DNA of 16,044 nucleotides from positions 1 through 16,044 of the forward strand of contig CALKHU010000064.1 in NCBI GenBank assembly GCA_937991555.1, in the 5' to 3' direction. The position numbers and the translations under genes are program-made. Shown piece after piece: positions 6,405 through 13,443 of this stretch. Origin of the DNA: an uncultured Caulobacter sp. (GTDB taxonomy: Bacteria > Pseudomonadota > Alphaproteobacteria > Caulobacterales > Caulobacteraceae). Every line of letters begins with the position of its first letter. Position 1 is the stretch's first letter. The notes under the pieces were generated by a model. The model saw nothing but the letters and a program-made list of their open reading frames with translations. It was not told where the DNA came from and did not search any database.

Positions 6405-6420
6405 GGTAACGGAGTGTTAA
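6405..6420 (-). promoter_or_regulatory. CtrA-box-like site in the hfsD-hfsA divergent promoter region
   Basis: Read on the minus strand, 6420 to 6405 is TTAA-CACTCCG-TTACC, differing at one base from TTAA-N7-TTAAC. It lies 23-38 nt upstream of the hfsD start and 52-67 nt upstream of the hfsA start, so it could control either or both. A further TTAA is at 6393-6396. CtrA is the cell-cycle regulator of Caulobacterales; binding here is inference. Confidence 0.5.
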
Positions 6421-6471
6421 TCGCGCTCCGCGACGGTCGCTCCCGTCAGTCTGCGAGAGTCCCGGATTCGC

Positions 6472-7989
6472 ATGAGCACGCAAAGCGCCTGGAGCACGGT
6501 GCCCCACGACCCGCCGGGTCGTGCGACCCCGGCCGCCTCCGGGTGGGCCTCCCGGCCGCGCTATGCGCCGAGCGACTTCATCACCCTGCTCTGGCGGGAG
6601 CGCTGGCTGATGCTGGCGATCTTCCTGGTCATCCTGTTCGCCGGCGTCGGCTATGCGCTGACCCTGAAGAAGTCCTATCCGGCCCAGGCCAGCATCCTCG
6701 TCCAGCTGGGGCAGGAGTACGTCTACGAGCCCCGCGCCGGCGACGCCGCCCGCGGCGCGGTGCCGGACACCGACTCGCTGGTGCAGTCGGAAGTCGAGAT
6801 CCTGATGAGCGCCGAGCTGCGCGAACGCACGATCCGCAGGATCGGCCTCGCCGCGCTCTATCCGGAACTCGGCGTGAAGTACGCCGCCGCCAGCCCGGCC
6901 GACAAGCCGCTGATCATGGCCAAGGCGGTCGAGGACTTCGGCAAGAACCTTTCGGTCGGGTCGGCCCCCGACAACCCGGTGGTGCGGATCGGCTTCGAGC
7001 ACGACAGCGCCACGATGGCCGCCAGGGCCGTGAACACCCTGCTAGAAGAGTATCTCGTCTATCGCCGCACGGTGCTGATCCAGCCCAGTTCGCCGGTGCT
7101 GGAGCGCCAGCGGGTGCTGTTCGAGGACGAGCTGCAGAAGGCGGACGCCGCCTACCAGCAGTTCCTGGCCACCAACGACATCGGCGACTTCAACGCCCAG
7201 AAGACCGCCCTGACCGCGCTCATCGGCCAGATCGAGGCCCAGCGCCAGACCGCCGAGGTCAGCCTCCGGGATCGCCAGGCCCGCCTCGCCACGCTCGACG
7301 CCCAGCTGGCCCAGGTCTCGCCGGAGATCGGCCTCTACCGCGACATCGATGCGACCGCCGCCACACGGCTTGCGGGGCTCCGCGCCACCCGCGAGGAACT
7401 GCTGTCGCGCTACCTGCCGACCGCGCAGCCGGTCAGGGACATCGAGGTCCAGATCGCCCAGATGGAGGCCGGCATGGCCTCGGGCCGCACGGCGACCGAG
7501 GGCGCCAGGCGGATCGGGGTCAACCCTGTGCACCAGACGCTGCAGACCGACCGTATCCAGACCGCCGCCGAGGTCGCCGCCCTGCAGGAAAGCCTGGCCG
7601 CCTACGCCCGTCAGTCGCAGCAGGCCACCAGCCAGCTGCAGCGCCTCGCGGCCATCGAGCCGCAGTACCAGGCGCTCAGCATGGATCGCGACGTCCTGCA
7701 GTCGAGCGTCCGCGACTTCACCGTCAAGGAACGCCAGGACGACGCGGCGCGCCAGATCGCGTCCGAGAGCAATGACAACATCCGCATCGTCGATCGCGCC
7801 GTGCCGCCGACGAAGGGCGAGAGCCTGCGCAAGCCGGTCGTCGCCCTGGCCTTCCTGTTCGGCCTGTTCTCGGCCCTCTGCGCGGGTCTGATCCGGGTGT
7901 TCCTGCGCCCCGGCCTGCCGACGCCGGCCTCGGCCTCGCGGACCCTGGACCTGCCGGTGCTGGGCGCCGCGGCCTGGAAAGGGCGGTGA
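6472..7989 (+). CDS. hfsA: Holdfast chain-length/co-polymerase protein HfsA (Wzz/GumC-like)
   Basis: HfsA is an inner-membrane polysaccharide co-polymerase that couples polymerisation to export through HfsD. The product is 505 residues. A cytoplasmic tail is followed by TM1 at about 45-65 (LMLAIFLVILFAGVGYAL). The Wzz domain has SLVQSEVEILMSAELRERTI. The periplasmic middle is long, coiled-coil and Gln/Ala-rich (about 210-420). The GNVR-like block NIRIVDRAVPPTKG comes before TM2 at about 456-478 (VVALAFLFGLFSALCAGLI). A 27-residue cytoplasmic tail ends in LDLPVLGAAAW, which resembles the linker that precedes the kinase domain in fused Wzc proteins. The kinase-like part is encoded separately by hfsB. 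ATG 6472 is the first in-frame start after the divergent promoter region; the ribosome binding site is weak. Confidence 0.92.
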   Translation: MSTQSAWSTVPHDPPGRATPAASGWASRPRYAPSDFITLLWRERWLMLAIFLVILFAGVGYALTLKKSYPAQASILVQLGQEYVYEPRAGDAARGAVPDTDSLVQSEVEILMSAELRERTIRRIGLAALYPELGVKYAAASPADKPLIMAKAVEDFGKNLSVGSAPDNPVVRIGFEHDSATMAARAVNTLLEEYLVYRRTVLIQPSSPVLERQRVLFEDELQKADAAYQQFLATNDIGDFNAQKTALTALIGQIEAQRQTAEVSLRDRQARLATLDAQLAQVSPEIGLYRDIDATAATRLAGLRATREELLSRYLPTAQPVRDIEVQIAQMEAGMASGRTATEGARRIGVNPVHQTLQTDRIQTAAEVAALQESLAAYARQSQQATSQLQRLAAIEPQYQALSMDRDVLQSSVRDFTVKERQDDAARQIASESNDNIRIVDRAVPPTKGESLRKPVVALAFLFGLFSALCAGLIRVFLRPGLPTPASASRTLDLPVLGAAAWKGR

Positions 7990-8052
7990 CCTTGTCCGGC
8001 GGTCATGGCCCGGACGCGTCGGACCATGACGATCGGGCGGATGGGACAAGGT
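7989..8052. repeat. Inverted repeat in the hfsA-hfsB spacer
   Basis: ACCTTGTCC (7989-7997, beginning in the hfsA stop codon) is the exact complement of GGACAAGGT (8044-8052). Inside it GTCATGG (8002-8008) pairs with CCATGAC (8024-8030). The 13-mer on the minus strand of 8018-8030, GTCATGGTCCGAC, differs at one base from the end of the larger fold-back after hfsC. No U-tract follows. It may be an mRNA stability or processing structure, or a remnant of a small dispersed repeat. Confidence 0.6.
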
Positions 8053-8117
8053 GCGCGGGTTCCCGCGGTGCCGTCATGCGTTAGCTTGTGGCCCTTGGGC
8101 GCGTAACGATTCGGGCG

Positions 8118-8819
8118 ATGGTGGACTTGAGCGCGGAAGCGGCGGAGCTCTGGGCGTCCCTCGGGCCGCCGGCGCCGGGCCGCGCCCGGGCGGTGCAGTT
8201 CGTCGCTGCGCGGCGGGGCGAGGGCGCCTCGACCGTCGCCCGCGAACTGGCCGCCTATGTCGCCCGCCGCGCCGGACGCACGGTCTGGCTGGTCGACCTC
8301 GACCTGTTCGGTTCGCCGCAGCACAGCTACATCGCCGCCCGTCCCGACCTCTACGGCGAGCTCGGCCGGCCGGTCTCGGCCACCCCGGACGGCGGCGTCT
8401 TCTTCACTGTCCAGCCGCCGACCCCGCTGCCGGACGGGACGCCCGCCCCGGACTCGAAGTTCCTCGTCGCCCACCAGGTCGGCGGCGACCGCTTCTGGGT
8501 CACCCGTTTCCGCGCCGACGTCCTGCGCGGCCGGCAGGCCGTCCACGTCCTGCCCAGCGCCGACTACTGGCAGGCGCTGAAGCGCCATGCCGACCTGATC
8601 GTCGTCGACTGCCCGTCTGCCGACAGCTCCCAGGCGGCCCTGACGGTCGCGCCGTTCATGGACCAGACCGTTCTGGTCGTGGCCTCCGACCAGCCGGACG
8701 TCAGCGCGCCCGCGCGGCTTCGCGACGCCCTCGTCGCCGCGGGCGGCCGCCCCGCGGGCGTGTTCTTCAACCGCGCCCGGATCGAGGCTCCGGCCTTCCT
8801 GCGGAAGATCCTGCCGTGA
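8118..8819 (+). CDS. hfsB: HfsB, BY-kinase/CpsD-like P-loop protein of holdfast synthesis
   Basis: HfsB is the cytoplasmic partner of HfsA and resembles the detached ATPase domain of bacterial tyrosine kinases (Wzc, CpsD). The 233-residue product has a P-loop region VAARRGEGASTVAREL at 29-44. Position 37, the usual Walker A lysine, is alanine. The Walker A' motif VWLVDLDLFGS (56-66) is intact. The Walker B-like motif is LIVVDCPSADSS (160-171). There is no tyrosine cluster at the C-terminus, so autophosphorylation is doubtful. ATG 8118 begins the conserved MVDLSAEAAELWASL; GTG 8088 is an alternative giving ten more residues. The stop overlaps the hfsC GTG by four bases (GTGA), indicating translational coupling. 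A hairpin-containing spacer separates it from hfsA. Confidence 0.88.
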   Translation: MVDLSAEAAELWASLGPPAPGRARAVQFVAARRGEGASTVARELAAYVARRAGRTVWLVDLDLFGSPQHSYIAARPDLYGELGRPVSATPDGGVFFTVQPPTPLPDGTPAPDSKFLVAHQVGGDRFWVTRFRADVLRGRQAVHVLPSADYWQALKRHADLIVVDCPSADSSQAALTVAPFMDQTVLVVASDQPDVSAPARLRDALVAAGGRPAGVFFNRARIEAPAFLRKILP

Positions 8820-10078
8820 CCGTCTGGGCCGCCCCGTGGGAGGTCGCCCCGCCGGTCCGCCGGGTCGACGTCTGGGACGTGCTCGCCTTCGGCCTGATCG
8901 TGATGAGCCTTCTGCTCTACAGCCAGGGCTGGATCCTGCCGATCTTCGGCAACCGCTTCGACGCGGCCAGTTCGGCGGCCATCCGCAACGCCTACCTGCC
9001 GGCCTACGCCGGCGCGGTGGTCGTGCTCGCCATGCGCCCCTGGCAGACGACCCTGGCGATGATGCGCCAGCCGTTCCTGATCATCCTGATGGCGGTGACG
9101 GCGGCCTCGGTGCTGTGGTCGATCGCCCCGGACGCCACGGTCCGCCGCCTGGTCGCCCTGTTCGCCACGACCCTGACCGGCGTCGTGCTGGCGGTGCGCT
9201 TCCGCTGGGCGACGATGGCCGAGGCGATTGCCGCCGCCTTCGGCCTGCTGGCCGTGGCCTCGCTGATCGCCGGCGCGGTGCTGCCGTTCGGCCGGATGAC
9301 CGAGCTGTTCCCCGGCGCCTGGCGGGGCGTCTGGATGGAGAAGAACGCCCTCGGCGGCAACATGGCCATGGCCTTCTCGATCTTCGGCGCCGCCGCGCTG
9401 CTGGCCCCCCGGCGGCGCTGGCTCTGGTGGGGCTGCGCGGCGATCGCGCTGGCGCTGGTGCTGCTGTCGACCTCGAAGACCTCGCTGGTCTCGCTGATCC
9501 TCGGCGCCATGGCGCTGGCCTTCGTCTGGATCTGCCGCCGGGGCCCGGCCTCGGGCGTCGCCGCCACCTGGGCCGCCGTGCTCGGCGCGGCGCTGCTGGC
9601 GGCCTTCCTCCTGTTCGCGGCCGACGTGTTCCTCGAGCTGCTGGGCAAGGACGCCACCCTGACGGGCCGGACGAAGATCTGGGAAGCGGTCATGCGCCAG
9701 ATCAACGAGCGGCCGCTGACCGGCTTCGGCTACGCCGCCGTCTGGGACGACAAGTCCGGCTGGGGACCGCTGGCCTGGATCACGAAGGACGCCGGCTTCA
9801 AGGCCCAGCACGCCCACAACAGCTGGCTGGAGCAGTGGCTCGGCATGGGCCTGTTCGGCCTGGTCGCCTGGGGCCTGTTCTACGCCCAGACCATCGGCGC
9901 CGCCCTGGTCAGCGTCTTCCGCGACAAGGGCGCCTACCTCGCGCTGCCGTTCCTGGTCATCTACAGCCTGATCTGCCTGACCGAGAGCGTCGCCGTCAGC
10001 TACAACGACCTGCGCTGGGCGATCTTCGTGGCCCTGGCCGTGAAGCTGGCCTGGGGAGACCGGGAGGCAGTCCACTAG
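8816..10078 (+). CDS. hfsC: Holdfast polysaccharide polymerase HfsC (Wzy / O-antigen ligase family)
   Basis: HfsC is an integral inner-membrane polymerase that joins flipped repeat units in the periplasm. The 420-residue product has about ten or more hydrophobic segments. Family landmarks are GAWRGVWMEKNALGGNMAM, LSTSKTSLVSL, the Wzy_C-type TLTGRTKIWEAVM and RPLTGFGYAAVW near residues 280-305, and HNSWLEQWLGMGLFGL near 335. GTG 8816 overlaps the hfsB stop as GTGA and gives a normal cytoplasmic N-terminus. A longer in-frame opening upstream overlies hfsB and is not coding. In Caulobacter crescentus hfsC has a partly redundant paralogue elsewhere (hfsI); none is in this window. A fold-back element begins two bases after the stop and may end the transcript. 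Confidence 0.92.
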   Translation: MTVWAAPWEVAPPVRRVDVWDVLAFGLIVMSLLLYSQGWILPIFGNRFDAASSAAIRNAYLPAYAGAVVVLAMRPWQTTLAMMRQPFLIILMAVTAASVLWSIAPDATVRRLVALFATTLTGVVLAVRFRWATMAEAIAAAFGLLAVASLIAGAVLPFGRMTELFPGAWRGVWMEKNALGGNMAMAFSIFGAAALLAPRRRWLWWGCAAIALALVLLSTSKTSLVSLILGAMALAFVWICRRGPASGVAATWAAVLGAALLAAFLLFAADVFLELLGKDATLTGRTKIWEAVMRQINERPLTGFGYAAVWDDKSGWGPLAWITKDAGFKAQHAHNSWLEQWLGMGLFGLVAWGLFYAQTIGAALVSVFRDKGAYLALPFLVIYSLICLTESVAVSYNDLRWAIFVALAVKLAWGDREAVH

Positions 10079-10080
10079 CG

Positions 10081-10294
10081 CCGTAATGGCCCGACCTGTT
10101 CGGGCGACCCATGAACACGGCTTCTCCAGTGCGTCCTTCGACACGCCGCCTGCGGCGGCTGCTCAGGATGACTGGACAAGAAGGCTGTCCAGGATGGTCA
10201 TGGTGAGCAGCGCTTCAAGAGCGTGTGTCGAACCACGCAACCACCCCTCCGCCTCGCCACGCCTGGGCGGCCCGAACAGGTCGGTCCATGACGG
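10081..10294. repeat. 214-bp fold-back (MITE- or REP-like) element between hfsC and hfsH
   Basis: Terminal inverted repeats of 25 nt (10081-10105 and 10270-10294) match at 23 positions; the inner 15, CCGACCTGTTCGGGC, are identical. Further complementary pairs nest concentrically inside: TTCGACACGC (10137-10146) with GCGTGTGTCGAA (10221-10232), GCTGCTCA (10158-10165) with TGAGCAGC (10204-10211), and TGGACA (10173-10178) with TGTCCA (10186-10191). All share a centre near 10182-10188. The element almost exactly fills the gap between convergent stop codons, so its transcript would fold into a long hairpin from either side. No obvious target-site duplication or coding sequence is present. Confidence 0.8.
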
Positions 10295-10306
10295 TTGGAA
10301 GGGGAG

Positions 10307-11059
10307 CTACAGCCCCAGCCTCCGCGCCCCCTCGGCCGCGGTGACGACGTCGAACCCGCGCGCCACGGCCGCGTCCACCAGATGCCCCAGCGCCTCCGGC
10401 GTGCAGCCCCAGGCGCTCGGAGTCTCGGCGACGTCATGCGTATAGAGGATCAGCCACGCCTTCCGCTCCGCCGCCCGGTCCAGCCAGCGCATGGCGGCGG
10501 CTTCGCCCTCCGGCCCCTCGACGCCCACGGCCGGCAGCTGGTTGGCGTCCGAGCCGGTCTCGACCAGCCCGGCCTGCACCGTCCGCAGCGTCCGGAACCG
10601 CCCGCCGAGCACCCGCTTGGCCGGAACGGAGACGTCGCCGTACGGGTAGGCGAAGCTTTCGGTGTAGGCCGCGCCCCAGGCCTTGAGCCCCTCGGAGTTG
10701 CGGTCGACGTCGCCGACGATGGTCGCCGCGTCGGCCTTGCCGCAGTCGAGGTGCGAGAAGGTGTGACAGGCGATCTCGTGACCCGCCGCCGCCAGTCGCC
10801 GGGCGTCCTCGGCCTGGGCGTAGACGCCCATCGGTCCGGTCTGTCCGGCCAGGCCGGTAGAGACATAGTAGGTGCCGCGAACCCCGCGGGCCTCCAGGAC
10901 CCGCGCGCCCTCCAGCGCCGCCGTCACCGGCGCGTCGTCGAAGGTGAAGCTGACCATCGGCCGCTCCAGGGCCACCCGCACCGGGCGGCGGACGCTGAGC
11001 AGCGCCAGCCGGCGGCGCAGCTTGCCCTTCAGCGAGCGGTCGGCGCTGTAGGCTTCCAT
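10307..11059 (-). CDS. hfsH: Holdfast polysaccharide deacetylase HfsH (CE4/NodB fold)
   Basis: HfsH removes acetyl groups from N-acetylglucosamine residues of the holdfast polysaccharide, which is known in Caulobacter to affect adhesion and cohesion. The 250-residue product carries the NodB motifs. TFDDAP is at 39-44, with the metal-binding second Asp at 42. The metal-binding histidines are in CHTFSHLDCG (H99 and H103). AYPYGD is at 137-142, and LILYTHDV near 218-225 supplies the late catalytic histidine. All expected catalytic residues are present. There is no signal peptide, which agrees with action on the lipid-linked precursor in the cytoplasm. ATG 11059 overlaps the hfsG stop by one base (TGATG), so translation is probably coupled. 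It is the last gene of the hfsEFGH operon and converges on hfsC. Confidence 0.93.
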   Translation of the reverse strand: MEAYSADRSLKGKLRRRLALLSVRRPVRVALERPMVSFTFDDAPVTAALEGARVLEARGVRGTYYVSTGLAGQTGPMGVYAQAEDARRLAAAGHEIACHTFSHLDCGKADAATIVGDVDRNSEGLKAWGAAYTESFAYPYGDVSVPAKRVLGGRFRTLRTVQAGLVETGSDANQLPAVGVEGPEGEAAAMRWLDRAAERKAWLILYTHDVAETPSAWGCTPEALGHLVDAAVARGFDVVTAAEGARRLGL

Positions 11060-11991
11060 CAGACGGCCTCGGCGTAGAGGGCGGCGCGGTAGAGCCGCAT
11101 GGCGAAATCCCGGGCGGGCAGGGGGGCGGCGTCGGCCAGCGCGAACGCCTTCACGACCGGCCGCCACAGCCCGCGCAACGGGACCCGCTTCAGGATCCGC
11201 GCGGCGCGATAGCTGGCGTAGGTCTCGACCACGGCCCGGTGGCCCGCGACGACCCGCGCGAAGTTGGCGGCCGACTGCTCGTACTTGCGGGCCATGGTCG
11301 CGGGGGTGTCGAGGCCCAGGTGGCTGGCCGGAATGTCGACATGGACGATCGGATGGTCGCGGGCGACTCGCATCGCCCATTCGACGTCCTCCCAGCCCCA
11401 GCCGGTGAAGGCCTCGTCGAAGCCGATGGCGTCGAACACGTCGCGCCGCACCAGCAGGTTGGAGGTGAAGACATGTTTTTCCGGCGCGAGGGCGCGCGTG
11501 CCGGCGGGCAGGCAGTCGCTCTTGAGCGCCATCGCCCGGTGCAGCGCGTGCGCCCGGGTGCGCGGCGTCTGGTCCAGCGAGAATCCCCCGAAGGCGACCG
11601 CCGGATTGCGCTCGGCGATCAGCGCCAGCCAGTCGGCGACGAAGGTCGGCCGGTCGGGCAGCATGTCGGCGTCGAGGAACAGCAGGTGCGCGCCGCGGGC
11701 ATGCGAGGCCAGGCGGTTGCGGCCCTTCGCGCGCCCTTCGTTGGCGGACAGGCTCACGAAGCGGGCTGCGGTGGACAGGCCCTCGACCGTCGCGGCGACG
11801 CGGGCGGCGAGGTCGGGCAGGCCCGAGCCGTCGTCCAGCACGACCAGCTCGACGCCCGCCGGCGCGCCGTCCAGCGCCTGCAGCAGCCTGACCGGGTCGT
11901 CGCGGTGGAACGGGATCAGGATGGACAGCGCCGGCGTCGCCGTCCGGTCGGCGGCGCTCTCGACGATCCATTCTCCGGGACGGGCGGTCAT
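11059..11991 (-). CDS. hfsG: Holdfast glycosyltransferase HfsG (GT2 family)
   Basis: HfsG is a cytoplasmic, membrane-associated GT2 glycosyltransferase that adds a sugar to the undecaprenyl-linked repeat unit; in Caulobacter the donor is thought to be UDP-N-acetylglucosamine. The 310-residue product begins its GT-A fold with LSILIPFHRDD at 22-32 and VVLDDGSG at 50-57. NEGRAKGRN at 84-92 precedes the metal/nucleotide-binding DxD in LLFLDADML (107-109). The acceptor/catalytic motif FTGWGWEDVEWAMR is at 195-208. A basic, amphipathic C-terminal part may contact the membrane. ATG 11991 overlaps the hfsF stop by four bases. The order and coupling support one transcript with hfsE and hfsF. Confidence 0.92.
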   Translation of the reverse strand: MTARPGEWIVESAADRTATPALSILIPFHRDDPVRLLQALDGAPAGVELVVLDDGSGLPDLAARVAATVEGLSTAARFVSLSANEGRAKGRNRLASHARGAHLLFLDADMLPDRPTFVADWLALIAERNPAVAFGGFSLDQTPRTRAHALHRAMALKSDCLPAGTRALAPEKHVFTSNLLVRRDVFDAIGFDEAFTGWGWEDVEWAMRVARDHPIVHVDIPASHLGLDTPATMARKYEQSAANFARVVAGHRAVVETYASYRAARILKRVPLRGLWRPVVKAFALADAAPLPARDFAMRLYRAALYAEAV

Positions 11992-13436
11992 GCGGCCGCT
12001 CCCGGGCGCAGGCCGGCCAGCAGTTCATGCCGGCGCGTGCGGGCGCCCGCCGCATCGAGCGCGTAGACGACCAGCCCGTACACCGCCGCCCCGGCGCCGG
12101 CCTTGAGGATCAGTTCGGCCAGCCCGCCCAGCGCGGGGATGGCCGTCACCGCCGCCCCCATGGCCGCGCAGCCGACGCCCGCCTTCCACAACGCCTCGAA
12201 GGGCAGCGGCAGCGGCATGGCGCGCCGGCCGAGCGCGAACGACGCCAGCGCCCCGACCCCGTAGCTGGCCGCGGTCGCCCACATCGCCCCGTCGATGCCG
12301 AACCGCGGGATCAGGATCAGGTTCAGCGCCAGGTTCAGCGCCGCCGGAATGGTCATCGCCGCCATCAGCAGCCGGGTCCGCTGTCCGAGCGTGAAGGCCT
12401 GGTTCAGGTAGTAGGTGGTCACGCCGGAGAAGAAGGCGCCGACCGCGACCCAGGGCGTCACGCGCGCCGCGCCCTCGACCAGCGCCTCGCCGACCATCAC
12501 CTGGGCCAGCGGGTGGGCGACCAGGGCCACGCCGACGGCGGCGGGCAGGGTCAGCAGGACCATGAAGGAGGCCTGCTCGCGGGCGGTCTCCTCGAGCGCC
12601 GGCCGGCCGCCACGCTCGAGCGCCGCCACCATCGCCGGTCCGCCGGCCATGCCCAGCCAGATGAACATCACGTCGAGGGTCCGGTTCGCGAGGCTGTAGC
12701 CGGCGTGGTAGACGCCCACCGCCTGCTCATGGAGGTAGCCGGCCAGCAGGAAGCGGTCGGTGGTCGAGATGACCAGCGACAGGATCAGCGACAGCGCCAC
12801 CGGCAGGCCGTAGCCGGCGTATTCGCGCAGCCTCGGCCGCTCGAATCGGCCGCCGCGCGCCAGGGTCAGCTCGCGACGCAGGGTGAAGACCAGGCACAGG
12901 ATGGCGACCACGGCGGCGCCCATCAGCGGTCCGCCGCCGCCGAAGCCGAGCACGACATAGACGACCCCGGCCGCGAAGCCGCCGGCCGACTGGGCCATGT
13001 CCAGCAGGGACGCGGCGCCGACCTCGCCGTCGGCGCGCCGGCGCTCCTGGACCAGCTTGATCAGGCTCCGGAACACGACCGCGACCAGCCCGGGTATCAC
13101 CGCCAGCTTCAGCGTTCCGGAAACCGGCGCGACCCAGACCGCGAGCCCGGCCACCAGCGGGAAGGCGAGGGCGAGCAGCAGCCAGGACCGGTAGATCGTC
13201 GCCATGTGGTCGGCGACCTCGCCCTGTTCCCGCGCCCGGGCCTGGAACCGGGCCATCGCCGCCTCGGCCCAGGTGAACAGCAGCGTGTGGGCCAGGATCA
13301 TCACCGACATCGACAGCGCGTAGGCGCCGTACGCCTCCGGCGTGAGCAGCCGGGTGAAGACGACGATGGTCAGCAGCCCGACGAGGCCGGAGGTGATGTT
13401 GGCGGGCAGGTAGCCGAGCAGTCCGCGGCGATACAT
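11988..13436 (-). CDS. hfsF: Holdfast repeat-unit flippase HfsF (Wzx / MATE-like)
   Basis: HfsF moves the undecaprenyl-linked holdfast repeat unit across the inner membrane. The 482-residue product is hydrophobic throughout, with about 12-14 transmembrane segments. It starts with the Wzx-like YLPANITSGLVGLLTIVVFTRLLTPE region, in which an N-terminal helix is followed by a conserved RLLTPEAYGAYAL turn. Other landmarks are STTDRFLLAGYL, GVYHAGYSLANRTLDV, and the later TLGQRTRLLMAAMTIPAALN with LNLILIPRFGIDGAMWAT, all typical of polysaccharide flippases. ATG 13436 lies seven nt after the hfsE stop, and the stop overlaps the hfsG start by four nt (ATGA), so it belongs to the hfsEFGH operon. Confidence 0.92.
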   Translation of the reverse strand: MYRRGLLGYLPANITSGLVGLLTIVVFTRLLTPEAYGAYALSMSVMILAHTLLFTWAEAAMARFQARAREQGEVADHMATIYRSWLLLALAFPLVAGLAVWVAPVSGTLKLAVIPGLVAVVFRSLIKLVQERRRADGEVGAASLLDMAQSAGGFAAGVVYVVLGFGGGGPLMGAAVVAILCLVFTLRRELTLARGGRFERPRLREYAGYGLPVALSLILSLVISTTDRFLLAGYLHEQAVGVYHAGYSLANRTLDVMFIWLGMAGGPAMVAALERGGRPALEETAREQASFMVLLTLPAAVGVALVAHPLAQVMVGEALVEGAARVTPWVAVGAFFSGVTTYYLNQAFTLGQRTRLLMAAMTIPAALNLALNLILIPRFGIDGAMWATAASYGVGALASFALGRRAMPLPLPFEALWKAGVGCAAMGAAVTAIPALGGLAELILKAGAGAAVYGLVVYALDAAGARTRRHELLAGLRPGAAA

Positions 13437-13443
13437 GGCGCGC

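Noticed and set aside
8051..8815. In-frame upstream extension of hfsC giving a 675-residue protein
   Set aside because: The extension lies over hfsB in another frame and is Arg/Pro-rich; homology to the polymerase begins at the GTG coupled to the hfsB stop.
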